From the NCBI RefSeq assembly GCF_900103195.1, contig NZ_FMWU01000006.1:62001-126000 (forward strand): a stretch of 64,000 bases of DNA. The letters run 5' to 3'. The number at the start of each line of letters is the position of its first letter. Position 1 is the stretch's first letter. Below the pieces are notes generated by a model. The model did no database searches. It was given only the letters and a program-made list of their open reading frames with translations, and had not been told where the DNA came from. The position numbers and the translations under genes were made by a program. Below are positions 1-8,556 of the stretch, one piece after another. The stretch comes from Methylobacterium sp. UNC378MF. Lineage in GTDB: Bacteria; Pseudomonadota; Alphaproteobacteria; Rhizobiales; Beijerinckiaceae.

Positions 1-1188
1 CGCCTCCGTCAGCGACTCCTCGGCGGCCCGCTGGCGCCGGAACAGGGTCCCGGCATCGAAGATCGGCGCCGTCGCCTGACCGATGATCGTGAAGAACGCC
101 GCCCCCGGACTGGTCACCTGCGCGATCCGCGTGGCGCTGGAGCCGCCCGTGGCGGTCAGGCTGAACTGCGGCAGGCGGTTCGCCACCGCGACGCCGACAT
201 TGGCGCTCGCCTGCTGCACCAGGGCCTCCGCCGCCTTCACGTCGGGCCGCTGCTGCACGAGCCGCGAGGGCAGGCTCACCGGGAGCCGGGTCGGCAGGCG
301 CAGGGCAGCGAGGTCGAAGGTCTCGGAGACCTCGTCGGAGGGCAGGCGTCCTGCCAGCGCGGTCAGAAGGTTGCGCTGCTGCGCGAGCGCCTTCTCCAGC
401 GGCGGCAGAAGCTGCTGCGACAGCGCCAGCGCCGCCTGCTGCTGCACCACGTCGGCCCCTGCGATCTGACCCAGCGACAGCTGCTTGTTGTAGAGCTGCA
501 GCACCTCGGTCTGCGCCTGGATCACCTTGCGGGTCGCGTCGATCTGCGCGCGCAGCGAGGCTTCCTGGATCGCGGCGGCGACGACGTTGGCAGTCAGGCT
601 CAGATAGGCCGCTTCCAGCTGGAAGCGCTGGTTCTCTGTGGTGGCCTCCAGGGACTCAATCTGCCGCCGGTTCCCGCCGAACACGTCCGGATTGTATGAG
701 ACCACCGCCTGCGGCGTGGACAGGCTGTAGAGATACTGGTTCTGGTTGTTGAGGGGCGATTGCAGGTCGAGGCCGGGCGCCAGCGCCCCCTGGATCTGCG
801 GCGTCGCGGTCAGGCTCGGGTAGAGCGTGCCCTTCTGGGCGAGCACGTTCTGCTGCGCCACCCGCAGGGAGGCCTGCGCGGCCTCAAGCGACGGGTTGTT
901 GGCGAGCGCCTGCTCCACGAGGCGGTTCAGCGCCTTCGAGTGGAACAGGGTCCACCACGAGCCCGGGATATCGGCGCCGGAGACGAAGCTCTGGTCGGCC
1001 GAGCCGCCCTGCCGGGTCCGGATCTTGTCGGCCGCGGAGGGGTTCTGCAGCGGTTCCTTGGTGTAGCGGCCGACCGGCGGAGTCTCGGGCGCCACGTAGT
1101 TCGGGCCGACCGCGCAGGCCGACAGGCCGAGGGAGGCCGCCAGCCACGCGGTCGCCCGTCCGCACCGTCTCGGCGCAAAGCTCACCAT
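1..1188 (-). CDS. RND efflux outer-membrane lipoprotein (NodT/TolC family), 3' part missing
   Basis: The reverse strand is open from the ATG at 1188 to the window edge (396 codons seen). The first residues form a lipoprotein signal with lipobox LSAC, putting the acylated cysteine at residue 25, followed by AVGPNY, the usual start of mature NodT-type outer-membrane factors. The rest reads as the two-repeat outer-membrane efflux helical barrel, with long Gln/Ala-rich helices and the phrase RLVQQRPDVKAAEALV typical of the family. It should form the outer-membrane exit duct for the RND pump encoded just upstream on the same strand (143 bp gap). The C-terminal end lies outside the window. Family call is firm; exported substrate is inferred from the pump. 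Confidence 0.9.
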   Translation of the reverse strand, partial: MVSFAPRRCGRATAWLAASLGLSACAVGPNYVAPETPPVGRYTKEPLQNPSAADKIRTRQGGSADQSFVSGADIPGSWWTLFHSKALNRLVEQALANNPSLEAAQASLRVAQQNVLAQKGTLYPSLTATPQIQGALAPGLDLQSPLNNQNQYLYSLSTPQAVVSYNPDVFGGNRRQIESLEATTENQRFQLEAAYLSLTANVVAAAIQEASLRAQIDATRKVIQAQTEVLQLYNKQLSLGQIAGADVVQQQAALALSQQLLPPLEKALAQQRNLLTALAGRLPSDEVSETFDLAALRLPTRLPVSLPSRLVQQRPDVKAAEALVQQASANVGVAVANRLPQFSLTATGGSSATRIAQVTSPGAAFFTIIGQATAPIFDAGTLFRRQRAAEESLTEA

Positions 1189-1331
1189 CCCGCCCCCGAA
1201 AACCGCACCTTCGTAGAGCGGCGCGACCCGCTGCCAAGTCAATCCGACCATCCCCAGATGGCGCGCGCGGCGAGTAGGTTGTGGCGCTCCTGCAACGGGC
1301 GACGCCACGGTCCGCGCGATCCTGAACCAGC

Positions 1332-4300
1332 TCACGCGGCGGCCCGATGCGCGGGCCGCGCCTGGGCGTGCGGGTTCGGGCGGCGTCGGGAGAACAGGGA
1401 GATCAGCACCGGGACGATCACGAGGATCAGGTTCGGCGCCAGGATGATGCCGCCCACCACCACGAGCGCCAACGGCTTCTGCACCTGCGAGCCGATGCCG
1501 GTGGAGACCGCGGCCGGCAGCAGGCCGACGCAGGCCGCCACGCAGGTCATCATCACCGGGCGCATGCGCACCACGGCGGCGTGCCAGACCGCCTCCTGCC
1601 GCTTCCAGCCCTCGTCGAGCAGCTGGTTGTAGTAGGCGAGCAGGATCACGCCCTCCATGGTCGAGATCCCGAACAGCGCGATGAAGCCGATCGCCGCCGA
1701 GATCGAGAACGGCGTACCGGTCAGCGCCAGGGCGAAGATGCCGCCGATCATCGCCATCGGGATGACCGACAGGGTCAGCAGCATGTCGGCCACCGACGAG
1801 AAGTTGATGTAGAGGAGCAGCGCGATCAGCAGCAGCGTGATCGGCACCACGAGGCTCAGCCGGGCGGCCGCCTCCTTCAGGTTGGTGAACTGCCCGACCC
1901 ATTCCAGCCGGTAGCCCGGCGGCAGGTCGACCGCATCGGCGACCTTGCGCTGGGCCTCAAGCACAGCGCTGCCGAGGTCGCGGCCGCGCACCGAGAACTT
2001 CACCGGAATGTAGCGCTGCTGGTCCTCGCGGTAGATGAACGAGGCGCCGGAGACGAGATCGACGTCGGCGATCTCGGAGAGCGGCACCTGGATCACGCCG
2101 CCGTTGGGGTTCTGGGCGCCGACCGCGATGTTGCGGATGCCCGCGAGCGACGAGCGGTACTCCTTGGCGAGCCGGACCCGCATCGGGAAGTGGCGGTCCG
2201 AGCCGTACTCGTAGAGGTCGCCCGCGGTCTGGCCGCCGATCGCCGCCTGGATCGTGGTGTTCACGTCGCCGATCGACAGGCCGTAGCGCGCTGCCTTGTG
2301 GCGGTCGACGTCGATCCGCACCGTCGGCTGGCCGAGGGATTCGAACACCGACAGGTCGGTGACGCCCTGCACGGTGGCGAGCGCGGCCTTGACGGCGTTG
2401 GCGGTCTTGGTGAGCTGCGCGAGGTCGTTGCCGTAGATCTTGACCGAGTTCTCACCCTTCACGCCCGAGGCCGCTTCCTGGACGTTGTCCTCGATATACT
2501 GCGAGAAGTTGAACTCGATGCCGGGAAATTCGGCCTCGAGCTTCTTGCTGAGGTCTTGGATCAGCGTCTCCTTGTCGAGGCCCTTGCGCCACTGGTCGAT
2601 GGGCTTGAGCGGCGCCAGGATCTCGACGTTGAAGAAGCCCGTGGCGTCGGTGCCGTCGTTCGGGCGGCCCTGGTGCGATAGGACGGTGGTGACCTCCGGG
2701 ACCTCCTGGAAGATCTTGCGCATGCGCTGGACGTAGGCGTTGCCGGCCTCCAGCGAGATCGAGGACGGCATCGTCCCGCGCACGTAGAGGTTGCCCTCCT
2801 CGAGCCGCGGCAGGAATTCGAGGCCGAGATTGCGGGCCGTGAGGCCCGAGACCAGCAGCACCGCCAGCATCACGGCGATCGCCAGGACGCGGTTGCGCAG
2901 GCCGAAGCGCAGAGCCGCCTCGTGGCCGACGCGCAGCACCCGCACGATCAGGGTGTCGCGCTCCTCGAGCTTCTTCGGCAGCATCAGGGCCGAGAGCGCG
3001 GGTGAGACCGTGAAGGTCGCGAGCAGGCCGCCGAGCAGCGCGTACGCGTAGGTCTTGGCCATCGGGCCGAAGATGTGGCCCTCGACGCCGGTCATCGTGA
3101 ACAGCGGCAGGAAGCCGACGATGATGATCGTCGCCGAGAAGAAGATCGCCCGGTTCACCTCGCGGCCCGCGATCGCGATGGTGCCGAGCCGGCCCGTCAG
3201 GCCGTCGGGCGGATCCTCGCCTTTCACGTGGTCGGGCTCGGCGATGTGGCGGAACACGTTCTCCACCATGATCACGGTCGCGTCGACGATCAGACCGAAA
3301 TCGATTGCGCCGAGCGACAGCAGGTTGGCCGAGTCGCCCCGCACCACCAGGATCAGGATCGCAAAGCCGAGCGCGAACGGGATCGTGGCCGCCACGATGA
3401 TCGCGCTGGTGAGCGAGCCGAGGAACAGCCACTGCACCACGAAGACCAGCACCACGCCGAAGACGAGGTTGTGCATCACCGTGTGGGTGGTGGTGTGGAT
3501 CAGGCCCGAGCGATCGTAGATCCGCTCGATCTTCACGTCGGGCGGCAGGATCGTGGAGCTGTTGATCTTGTCGATCTCGGCCTCGACCCGCTCCAGCGTC
3601 GGCAGGCTCTTGCCGCCGCGGGTCATCAGCACGATGCCCTCGACGATGTCGCGCTGGTTGTCGTGGCCGACGATGCCGAGGCGCGGGGCGTTCGACACGC
3701 GCACCTCCGCCACGTCCCGCACCAGCACCGGGGTGCCGTTGACGAGGCTGATCATCGTGTCGCGAATGTCGTCCATGTCGCGGATCAGGCCGATGCCGCG
3801 CACCACCGCCGATTGCTGCCCGACGTTCAGCGTCTGGCCGCCGACGTTGATCGAGGCGTTGTTCAGCGCGGTGGTCAGCTGCACCAGGGTCAGGCCCTGG
3901 GCCTGGAGGCGGTTCAGGTCGACCGCGACCTCGTACTCCTTGGCCCTGCCGCCGAAGGCCGTGACGTCGACGACGCCGGGGATCGCCTTGAACCGGCGCT
4001 GCAGCACCCAGTCCTGCAGGGTCTTCATGTCCATGGGCGAGTAGCCCGCCGGGCCGACGAGCTTGTAACGCATGATCTCGCCCACCGGGCTCGTCGGCGA
4101 GATCTGCGGCGTGGCGCCGTTGGGCAGCGCCGGGGCCTGCGACAGGCGGTTGAGGACCCGCTGCAGCGCCTGCTCGTACGTGTACTCGTAGTTGAACTGG
4201 ACCTTCACGTCCGAGAGGCCGAACAGCGAGATCGTCCGCACAACCTGGGCGTTCGGGATGCCGGCGAGCGCCACCTCCAGGGGAATCGTGATGTAGCGCT

Positions 4301-4481
4301 CGATCTCGTCGGCGGACTGGCCCGGATTCTGGGTGATCACGTCGACGAGCGGCGGGACCGGATCCGGGTAGGCCTCGATGTTGAGCTGCGTGTAGGCGCC
4401 GTAGCCGACGCCGAGCATCACCACGAACAGCAGCACCACCAGCACGCGCTGGCGCAGCGAGAAGGCGATCAGGGCGTTCAT
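1332..4481 (-). CDS. Heavy-metal efflux RND inner-membrane pump, CzcA/CusA family
   Basis: This 1049-residue protein is the proton-driven inner-membrane component of a tripartite metal exporter. It has an N-terminal membrane anchor (about residues 10-30), a first periplasmic porter half, a membrane block from about 335, a second porter half from about 560, and a final membrane block from about 875. The heavy-metal-RND signature in TM4 is present as DFGLIVDATVIMVEN, giving D394, D400 and E407, the same D-x5-D-x6-E spacing as the proton-relay triad of divalent-cation pumps of CzcA type; CusA-type pumps lack the first Asp. That favours Zn/Co/Cd/Ni over Cu/Ag, but this is inference. It lies 16 bp downstream of the adaptor gene, in one operon. 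Confidence 0.93.
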   Translation of the reverse strand: MNALIAFSLRQRVLVVLLFVVMLGVGYGAYTQLNIEAYPDPVPPLVDVITQNPGQSADEIERYITIPLEVALAGIPNAQVVRTISLFGLSDVKVQFNYEYTYEQALQRVLNRLSQAPALPNGATPQISPTSPVGEIMRYKLVGPAGYSPMDMKTLQDWVLQRRFKAIPGVVDVTAFGGRAKEYEVAVDLNRLQAQGLTLVQLTTALNNASINVGGQTLNVGQQSAVVRGIGLIRDMDDIRDTMISLVNGTPVLVRDVAEVRVSNAPRLGIVGHDNQRDIVEGIVLMTRGGKSLPTLERVEAEIDKINSSTILPPDVKIERIYDRSGLIHTTTHTVMHNLVFGVVLVFVVQWLFLGSLTSAIIVAATIPFALGFAILILVVRGDSANLLSLGAIDFGLIVDATVIMVENVFRHIAEPDHVKGEDPPDGLTGRLGTIAIAGREVNRAIFFSATIIIVGFLPLFTMTGVEGHIFGPMAKTYAYALLGGLLATFTVSPALSALMLPKKLEERDTLIVRVLRVGHEAALRFGLRNRVLAIAVMLAVLLVSGLTARNLGLEFLPRLEEGNLYVRGTMPSSISLEAGNAYVQRMRKIFQEVPEVTTVLSHQGRPNDGTDATGFFNVEILAPLKPIDQWRKGLDKETLIQDLSKKLEAEFPGIEFNFSQYIEDNVQEAASGVKGENSVKIYGNDLAQLTKTANAVKAALATVQGVTDLSVFESLGQPTVRIDVDRHKAARYGLSIGDVNTTIQAAIGGQTAGDLYEYGSDRHFPMRVRLAKEYRSSLAGIRNIAVGAQNPNGGVIQVPLSEIADVDLVSGASFIYREDQQRYIPVKFSVRGRDLGSAVLEAQRKVADAVDLPPGYRLEWVGQFTNLKEAAARLSLVVPITLLLIALLLYINFSSVADMLLTLSVIPMAMIGGIFALALTGTPFSISAAIGFIALFGISTMEGVILLAYYNQLLDEGWKRQEAVWHAAVVRMRPVMMTCVAACVGLLPAAVSTGIGSQVQKPLALVVVGGIILAPNLILVIVPVLISLFSRRRPNPHAQARPAHRAAA

Positions 4482-4497
4482 CGGACCGGATCCCCGC

Positions 4498-5820
4498 TCA
4501 GGACGCCTTGTCGCCGGTGGCCGCCCGGTCGATGAACAGGGCGCCCCGGGTGACGACCTGCTCGCCCGCGCGCAGGCCCTGGACGACCTGGGCGTTGTCG
4601 CCGTTGATCAGGCCGAGCTTGATGTCGCGCGCCTCCACGGCCCCATCGGGCCGCGCCACCCAGACATGGGTGCGGTCGCCCTCGTACACGATGGCGGCCA
4701 CCGGCACGCTCGGGCTCGGCTCGCCCTTGCCGGTGATGATCGTGTAGGTGGCGAACATCTCCGGGCGCAGCAGCCGGTCCGGGTTGTCGACCTCGCTGCG
4801 TACGGCGAGCCGGCGGGTCGCGGGATCGAGGCTGGAGGCCATGTAGTTCACCCGGGCCTTGAACACCCGCGCGCCGAAGCCTGCCACCTTCGCCTCGACC
4901 TCCTGGCCGATGCGGATCCTTGGGATCTCGCTTTCCCGGACATTGGCCACGAGCCAGACCGTCGAGAGGTCGCCGATCACGAAGACGGGGTCGCTGGAGG
5001 CCGAGAGATACTGCCCGATGCCGACCTTGCGCTGGACGATCGTGCCGGCGATCGGCGCGCGGATCTGCGTCTCGGCGCTCATCGTGCCCTTCTTCTCGAA
5101 GGCGGCGATCTCGGCGTCGGTCTTGCCCAACATGCGCAGGCGGTTCTTCACCGCGTCGAGGGCGGCCTCGGCGGTCTTCAAGTCGCTCTGGGCGGCGATG
5201 ACGTCGTTCTGGGCCGACTGGTAGTCCTTCAGCGCCGTCGCGTGGGCCTGGAACAGCTCCTGCTGGCGCTGCGCGATGGTCTGGTCGAGCTTCAGAAGCG
5301 CCTGCTGCTTCTGGAGGTTGTTCACGGCGGCCTGGTAGTCGTTCTGCGCCTGGACCATGTCGGTGGCCTCGAGCGTCAGCAGCACGTCGCCGGCCTTCAC
5401 GTCGTCGCCGGCGCGGACCAGGACCTTCGTCACCCGGCCGGCATAGGGCGAGACCACCGGGACGTTGTCGTCGTCGTTGAGGGCGATCCGTCCCTCGGCG
5501 GAGCCCTCGGGCCGGAACACGAGGTTGGCGACCGGCAGGATCTCGAAGGCGGCGCGCTGCTCCTTGGTGGGCCGGAACACCCGCTCCACCGGCCCGGCCT
5601 TCTCCACATCGATGCCCGGGTCGGGGTTGCCCGACGCGAACAGCCCGGTCAGCGCGGCGACGAGGTTCGAGGCGGTCTCACGGGTTCTCTCGGGGAACGC
5701 AAACGCCACGGCCAACGCGACAGCGAGCAGGACGGCAACGACCAGGAGGCCGGTCCACCGGCCCCTGCGTGCGGACAGGGTGACGGCCTCGTCCTGGTCC
5801 AGCGGATTTCGGGCGTCCAT
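4498..5820 (-). CDS. Efflux RND periplasmic adaptor (CzcB/CusB-like membrane-fusion protein)
   Basis: The protein (440 aa from the ATG at 5820; an in-frame TTG at 5847 would add nine residues) bridges the RND pump and the outer-membrane duct. A single N-terminal membrane anchor spans about residues 22-42. A first half of a lipoyl/biotinyl-like domain follows (VSPYAGRVTKVLVRAGDDVKAGD), then a Gln/Lys-rich coiled-coil hairpin, the second lipoyl half (IRAPIAGTIVQRKVGIGQY), a beta-barrel and a membrane-proximal domain. First gene of the three-gene efflux operon. No Cys/Met/His-rich metal-binding N-terminus is seen, so metal specificity is not readable from it. No regulator is encoded beside the operon. 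Confidence 0.9.
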   Translation of the reverse strand: MDARNPLDQDEAVTLSARRGRWTGLLVVAVLLAVALAVAFAFPERTRETASNLVAALTGLFASGNPDPGIDVEKAGPVERVFRPTKEQRAAFEILPVANLVFRPEGSAEGRIALNDDDNVPVVSPYAGRVTKVLVRAGDDVKAGDVLLTLEATDMVQAQNDYQAAVNNLQKQQALLKLDQTIAQRQQELFQAHATALKDYQSAQNDVIAAQSDLKTAEAALDAVKNRLRMLGKTDAEIAAFEKKGTMSAETQIRAPIAGTIVQRKVGIGQYLSASSDPVFVIGDLSTVWLVANVRESEIPRIRIGQEVEAKVAGFGARVFKARVNYMASSLDPATRRLAVRSEVDNPDRLLRPEMFATYTIITGKGEPSPSVPVAAIVYEGDRTHVWVARPDGAVEARDIKLGLINGDNAQVVQGLRAGEQVVTRGALFIDRAATGDKAS

Positions 5821-6045
5821 GCGGATGATCTTCTGGGTCCGGGCCAAGAGACCGGGCTGATTGACGAGAGTACGAGTCGTGCCAGGACGACGCCTACATC
5901 AATGCGATCGCTGGTGCTTTTCTATGGCGCGCCGCGGGATGATTCCTGCAGCACCGCGTGCCTAGAGCAAAGTTTGTCAGACAGGCAATCGATCCGGCGC
6001 CTCAGTCGCGAAACCGTGTGGCCCCGTCTTCCTTTGACGGAGTTT

Positions 6046-6058
6046 GTTACAATATGAC
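6046..6058. promoter_or_regulatory. Possible Zur operator upstream of the CobW gene
   Basis: The 13-mer GTTACAATATGAC is an imperfect palindrome resembling alphaproteobacterial Zur sites of the GTTATA-N-TATAAC kind, differing mainly at one position per half. It lies 56 bases before the preferred start of a CobW-type zinc metallochaperone, the classic Zur-repressed gene. It overlaps an upstream in-frame ATG at 6054, which argues that translation begins later, at 6114. Confidence 0.45.
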
Positions 6059-6113
6059 AACGCTCGTGGGTCCAGACCCGCTCGATCCCGCATCTGTCAG
6101 CGAAGAACCCGTC

Positions 6114-7121
6114 ATGTCCGATACGAGCAACGCTTCAGCCCAGGCCGCATCCGGCTCAGCCGCTGGCAAGATCCCGGTCACCGTGCTCACCGGCTATCTC
6201 GGCGCGGGCAAGACCACGCTCCTCAACCGGATCCTCACCGAGAATCACGGCAAGCGCTACGCCGTGATCGTCAACGAGTTCGGCGAGATCGGCATCGACA
6301 ACGACCTCGTCGTCGGCGCGGACGAGGAGGTGTTCGAGATGAACAACGGCTGCGTCTGCTGCACAGTGCGCGGCGACCTGATCCGGATCATGGACGGGCT
6401 GGTCAAGCGCCGGGGCAAGTTCGACGCGATCATCGTCGAGACCACCGGCCTCGCTGACCCGGCCCCCGTGGCGCAGACCTTCTTCGTCGACCAGGATGTC
6501 GGCGAGGCTGCCCGCCTTGACGCCGTGGTGACGGTGGCCGACGCCAAGTGGCTGTCCGACCGCCTGAAGGATGCGCCGGAGGCCAAGAACCAGATCGCCT
6601 TCGCGGACGTGATCCTGCTCAACAAGAGCGACCTCGTCTCCCCGGCCGACCTCGACCGCGTCGAGGCCGAGATCCGCACGATCAACCCGCTGGCCAAGCT
6701 CCACCGCACGCAGAACTGCGCGGTTCCCCTCGACGCCGTGCTGGAGCGCAACGCCTTCGACCTCGACCGCATCCTCGACGTCGAGCCCGACTTCCTGGAG
6801 GCGGGGCACCACCACCATCACGATTCCGACATCCGGTCGATCTCGGCAAAGATCGAGGGCGAGGTCGATCCGGACAAGTTCATGCCCTGGATCTCGAACC
6901 TGACCCAGTCGCAGGGTCCGGATATCCTGCGGTGCAAGGGGATCGTGGCCTTCCCGAACGAGCCGAAGCGCTTCGTCTTCCAGGGCGTGCACATGATCCT
7001 CGACGGGGACGTGCAGGGCGACTGGGGCAAGGACGAGAAGCGCGTCTCGCGGGTGGTGTTCATCGGGCGCAATCTCGATCCGGCGGCGATCACCGAGGGC
7101 TTCGAGGCTTGCCGCGCCTGA
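6114..7121 (+). CDS. CobW/COG0523-family metallochaperone GTPase
   Basis: This 335-residue G3E-family GTPase probably hands a metal, most likely zinc, to client enzymes under limitation. Visible motifs are the P-loop GYLGAGKTT (27-35), the CxCC metal-binding signature (C80-V-C-C83), ETTGLADP (switch region), NKSD (170-173), and a run of five histidines (232-236) before the CobW C-terminal domain. Start: the frame is open from 5958, with ATGs at 6054 and 6114. I choose 6114 because a Zur-like palindrome covers the 6054 codon. No cobalamin genes are nearby, so a cobalt-chelatase role is unlikely. A short GC-rich hairpin follows the stop. Confidence 0.88.
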   Translation: MSDTSNASAQAASGSAAGKIPVTVLTGYLGAGKTTLLNRILTENHGKRYAVIVNEFGEIGIDNDLVVGADEEVFEMNNGCVCCTVRGDLIRIMDGLVKRRGKFDAIIVETTGLADPAPVAQTFFVDQDVGEAARLDAVVTVADAKWLSDRLKDAPEAKNQIAFADVILLNKSDLVSPADLDRVEAEIRTINPLAKLHRTQNCAVPLDAVLERNAFDLDRILDVEPDFLEAGHHHHHDSDIRSISAKIEGEVDPDKFMPWISNLTQSQGPDILRCKGIVAFPNEPKRFVFQGVHMILDGDVQGDWGKDEKRVSRVVFIGRNLDPAAITEGFEACRA

Positions 7122-7127
7122 ACGGGC

Positions 7128-7144
7128 GGCGCCTCCCGGGCGCC
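7128..7144 (+). terminator. Short GC hairpin after the CobW gene
   Basis: GGCGCC at 7128-7133 and again at 7139-7144 pairs around a TCCCG loop, seven bases after the CobW stop. There is no T-run, so it is only a possible terminator. Confidence 0.3.
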
Positions 7145-7230
7145 CCGCGACGGGAAGGCGATTCTCAACGTTTCCATGGCATCACGGACGGCGCGGGCCC
7201 GCGTAACCGGCCCGTGGAGCCCGCGTATCC

Positions 7231-8502
7231 ATGGCCCACACCGCAGCGCCCGCAGGCCCGGTCCCGTCCGGGTCGGCGGGCGGTTTCCCGCTCATCGTGG
7301 CCATCGAGGGGCTGGCCAAGGCGCTGTTCGCGGCGTTCATCTTCTTCGCCTGCTTCGCCTTCTCCGAGACCTCCCCCTACGACGCGGTCGCGATCCCCAC
7401 GATCCTGCTCTGGCTCTGCCTCGGCGTGCGGCTGCACCGCGGGGCGGTGCCCCTAGTCGCGCTCCTCCTGCTCTACCTCGCCGCCATCGTCATGGCGCTG
7501 ATGCCGTACCTGAATGAGGATTTCCCGGTCACCTGGACGGTGCAGCTGATCTACCTCTCGGTCACCTGCATCTTCTTCGCCATGTTCTTCGCGGACGACA
7601 CGCACGCCCGGATGGAACTGGCGCTCAAGGCCTACACGGCCAGCTGCGTATTCTCGGCGGCTCTGGGCATCGTCGGCTACCTACAATGGCTCGGGATCGA
7701 GGACCTGTTCTACAAATACGACCGAGCCTCGGGCACCTTCCAGGACCCGAACGTCTTCGGCTCGTTCCTGACGCTCGGCGCCCTCTACCTGATGCACGGC
7801 CTGCTCACCGGCACCACCCGCCGCCCGCTCGTGTCCCTCGTCGGCCTGCTGATCATCGTGGCCGGGATCTTCCTGTCGTTCTCGCGCGGCTCCTGGGGCG
7901 GAAGCGTCGTGGCGGTGCTCCTGATGGTGGGGTCGGTCTATGCCGGCAGCGCATCCCCGCGCCTGCGCCGCCGCATCGTGCTCCTGACCCTCGGGACGAT
8001 CGTCCTCGGCACCGTGGCGGTGATCGGGCTGCTCTCGGTCGACCACGTGCACAAGATGTTCGAGACCCGGGCGGCCCTGACCCAGGACTACGACCAGGGC
8101 GAGACCGGCCGCTTCGGCAACCAGATCCGCGGCTTCGCCATGCTGCTCGAGCGGCCGTTCGGGATGGGGCCGATGCACTGGCGGCTGACCTTCGGGCTCG
8201 AGCCGCACAATTCCTATATCGGCTCCTTCGCCAATGGGGGCTGGCTCGGGGGCGCGGTGTTCATCGGCCTCGTGGTGACGACCGGCCTCGTCGGGTTCCG
8301 GCTCCTGGCGCGCCCGTCGCCGTTCCGGGCGCATGCCCAGATCGTCTGGCCGGCGCTGCTGATGTTCTTCCTGCAGGCCGTGCAGATCGACATCGAGAAG
8401 TGGCGCCACGTCTACATGATGCTGGGCATGGTCTGGGCGCTGGAGGCCGCGCGGTTACGCGCGGGCGGGCTGCAGGCAGGTGCGCTTGAAACGCGGCGCT
8501 AG
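7231..8502 (+). CDS. O-antigen ligase / Wzy-like polytopic membrane protein
   Basis: The product (423 aa) is almost entirely hydrophobic, with about ten to twelve predicted membrane spans. A large periplasmic loop near residues 285-345 carries EPHNSYI followed by GGWLGG, the hallmark of the Wzy_C/WaaL ligase domain, where the loop histidine is functionally important. It could ligate or polymerise a surface polysaccharide. It starts at an ATG at 7231, 109 bp after the CobW gene, and ends 54 bp before the histidine kinase. No other glycan genes adjoin it, so the substrate is unknown; an exopolysaccharide rather than true O-antigen role is possible. Confidence 0.75.
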   Translation: MAHTAAPAGPVPSGSAGGFPLIVAIEGLAKALFAAFIFFACFAFSETSPYDAVAIPTILLWLCLGVRLHRGAVPLVALLLLYLAAIVMALMPYLNEDFPVTWTVQLIYLSVTCIFFAMFFADDTHARMELALKAYTASCVFSAALGIVGYLQWLGIEDLFYKYDRASGTFQDPNVFGSFLTLGALYLMHGLLTGTTRRPLVSLVGLLIIVAGIFLSFSRGSWGGSVVAVLLMVGSVYAGSASPRLRRRIVLLTLGTIVLGTVAVIGLLSVDHVHKMFETRAALTQDYDQGETGRFGNQIRGFAMLLERPFGMGPMHWRLTFGLEPHNSYIGSFANGGWLGGAVFIGLVVTTGLVGFRLLARPSPFRAHAQIVWPALLMFFLQAVQIDIEKWRHVYMMLGMVWALEAARLRAGGLQAGALETRR

Positions 8503-8556
8503 GCGCGGCATCGCTCGGCTGCGGCCGAGCTGACGATCCGCACCCGAGGACGATAC

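Noticed and set aside
3075..4535. Long plus-strand open frame opposite the RND pump
   Set aside because: It mirrors the reverse complement of a well-supported gene, has Arg/Asp/His-rich shadow composition and no recognisable domain; long antisense frames are common at this GC content.
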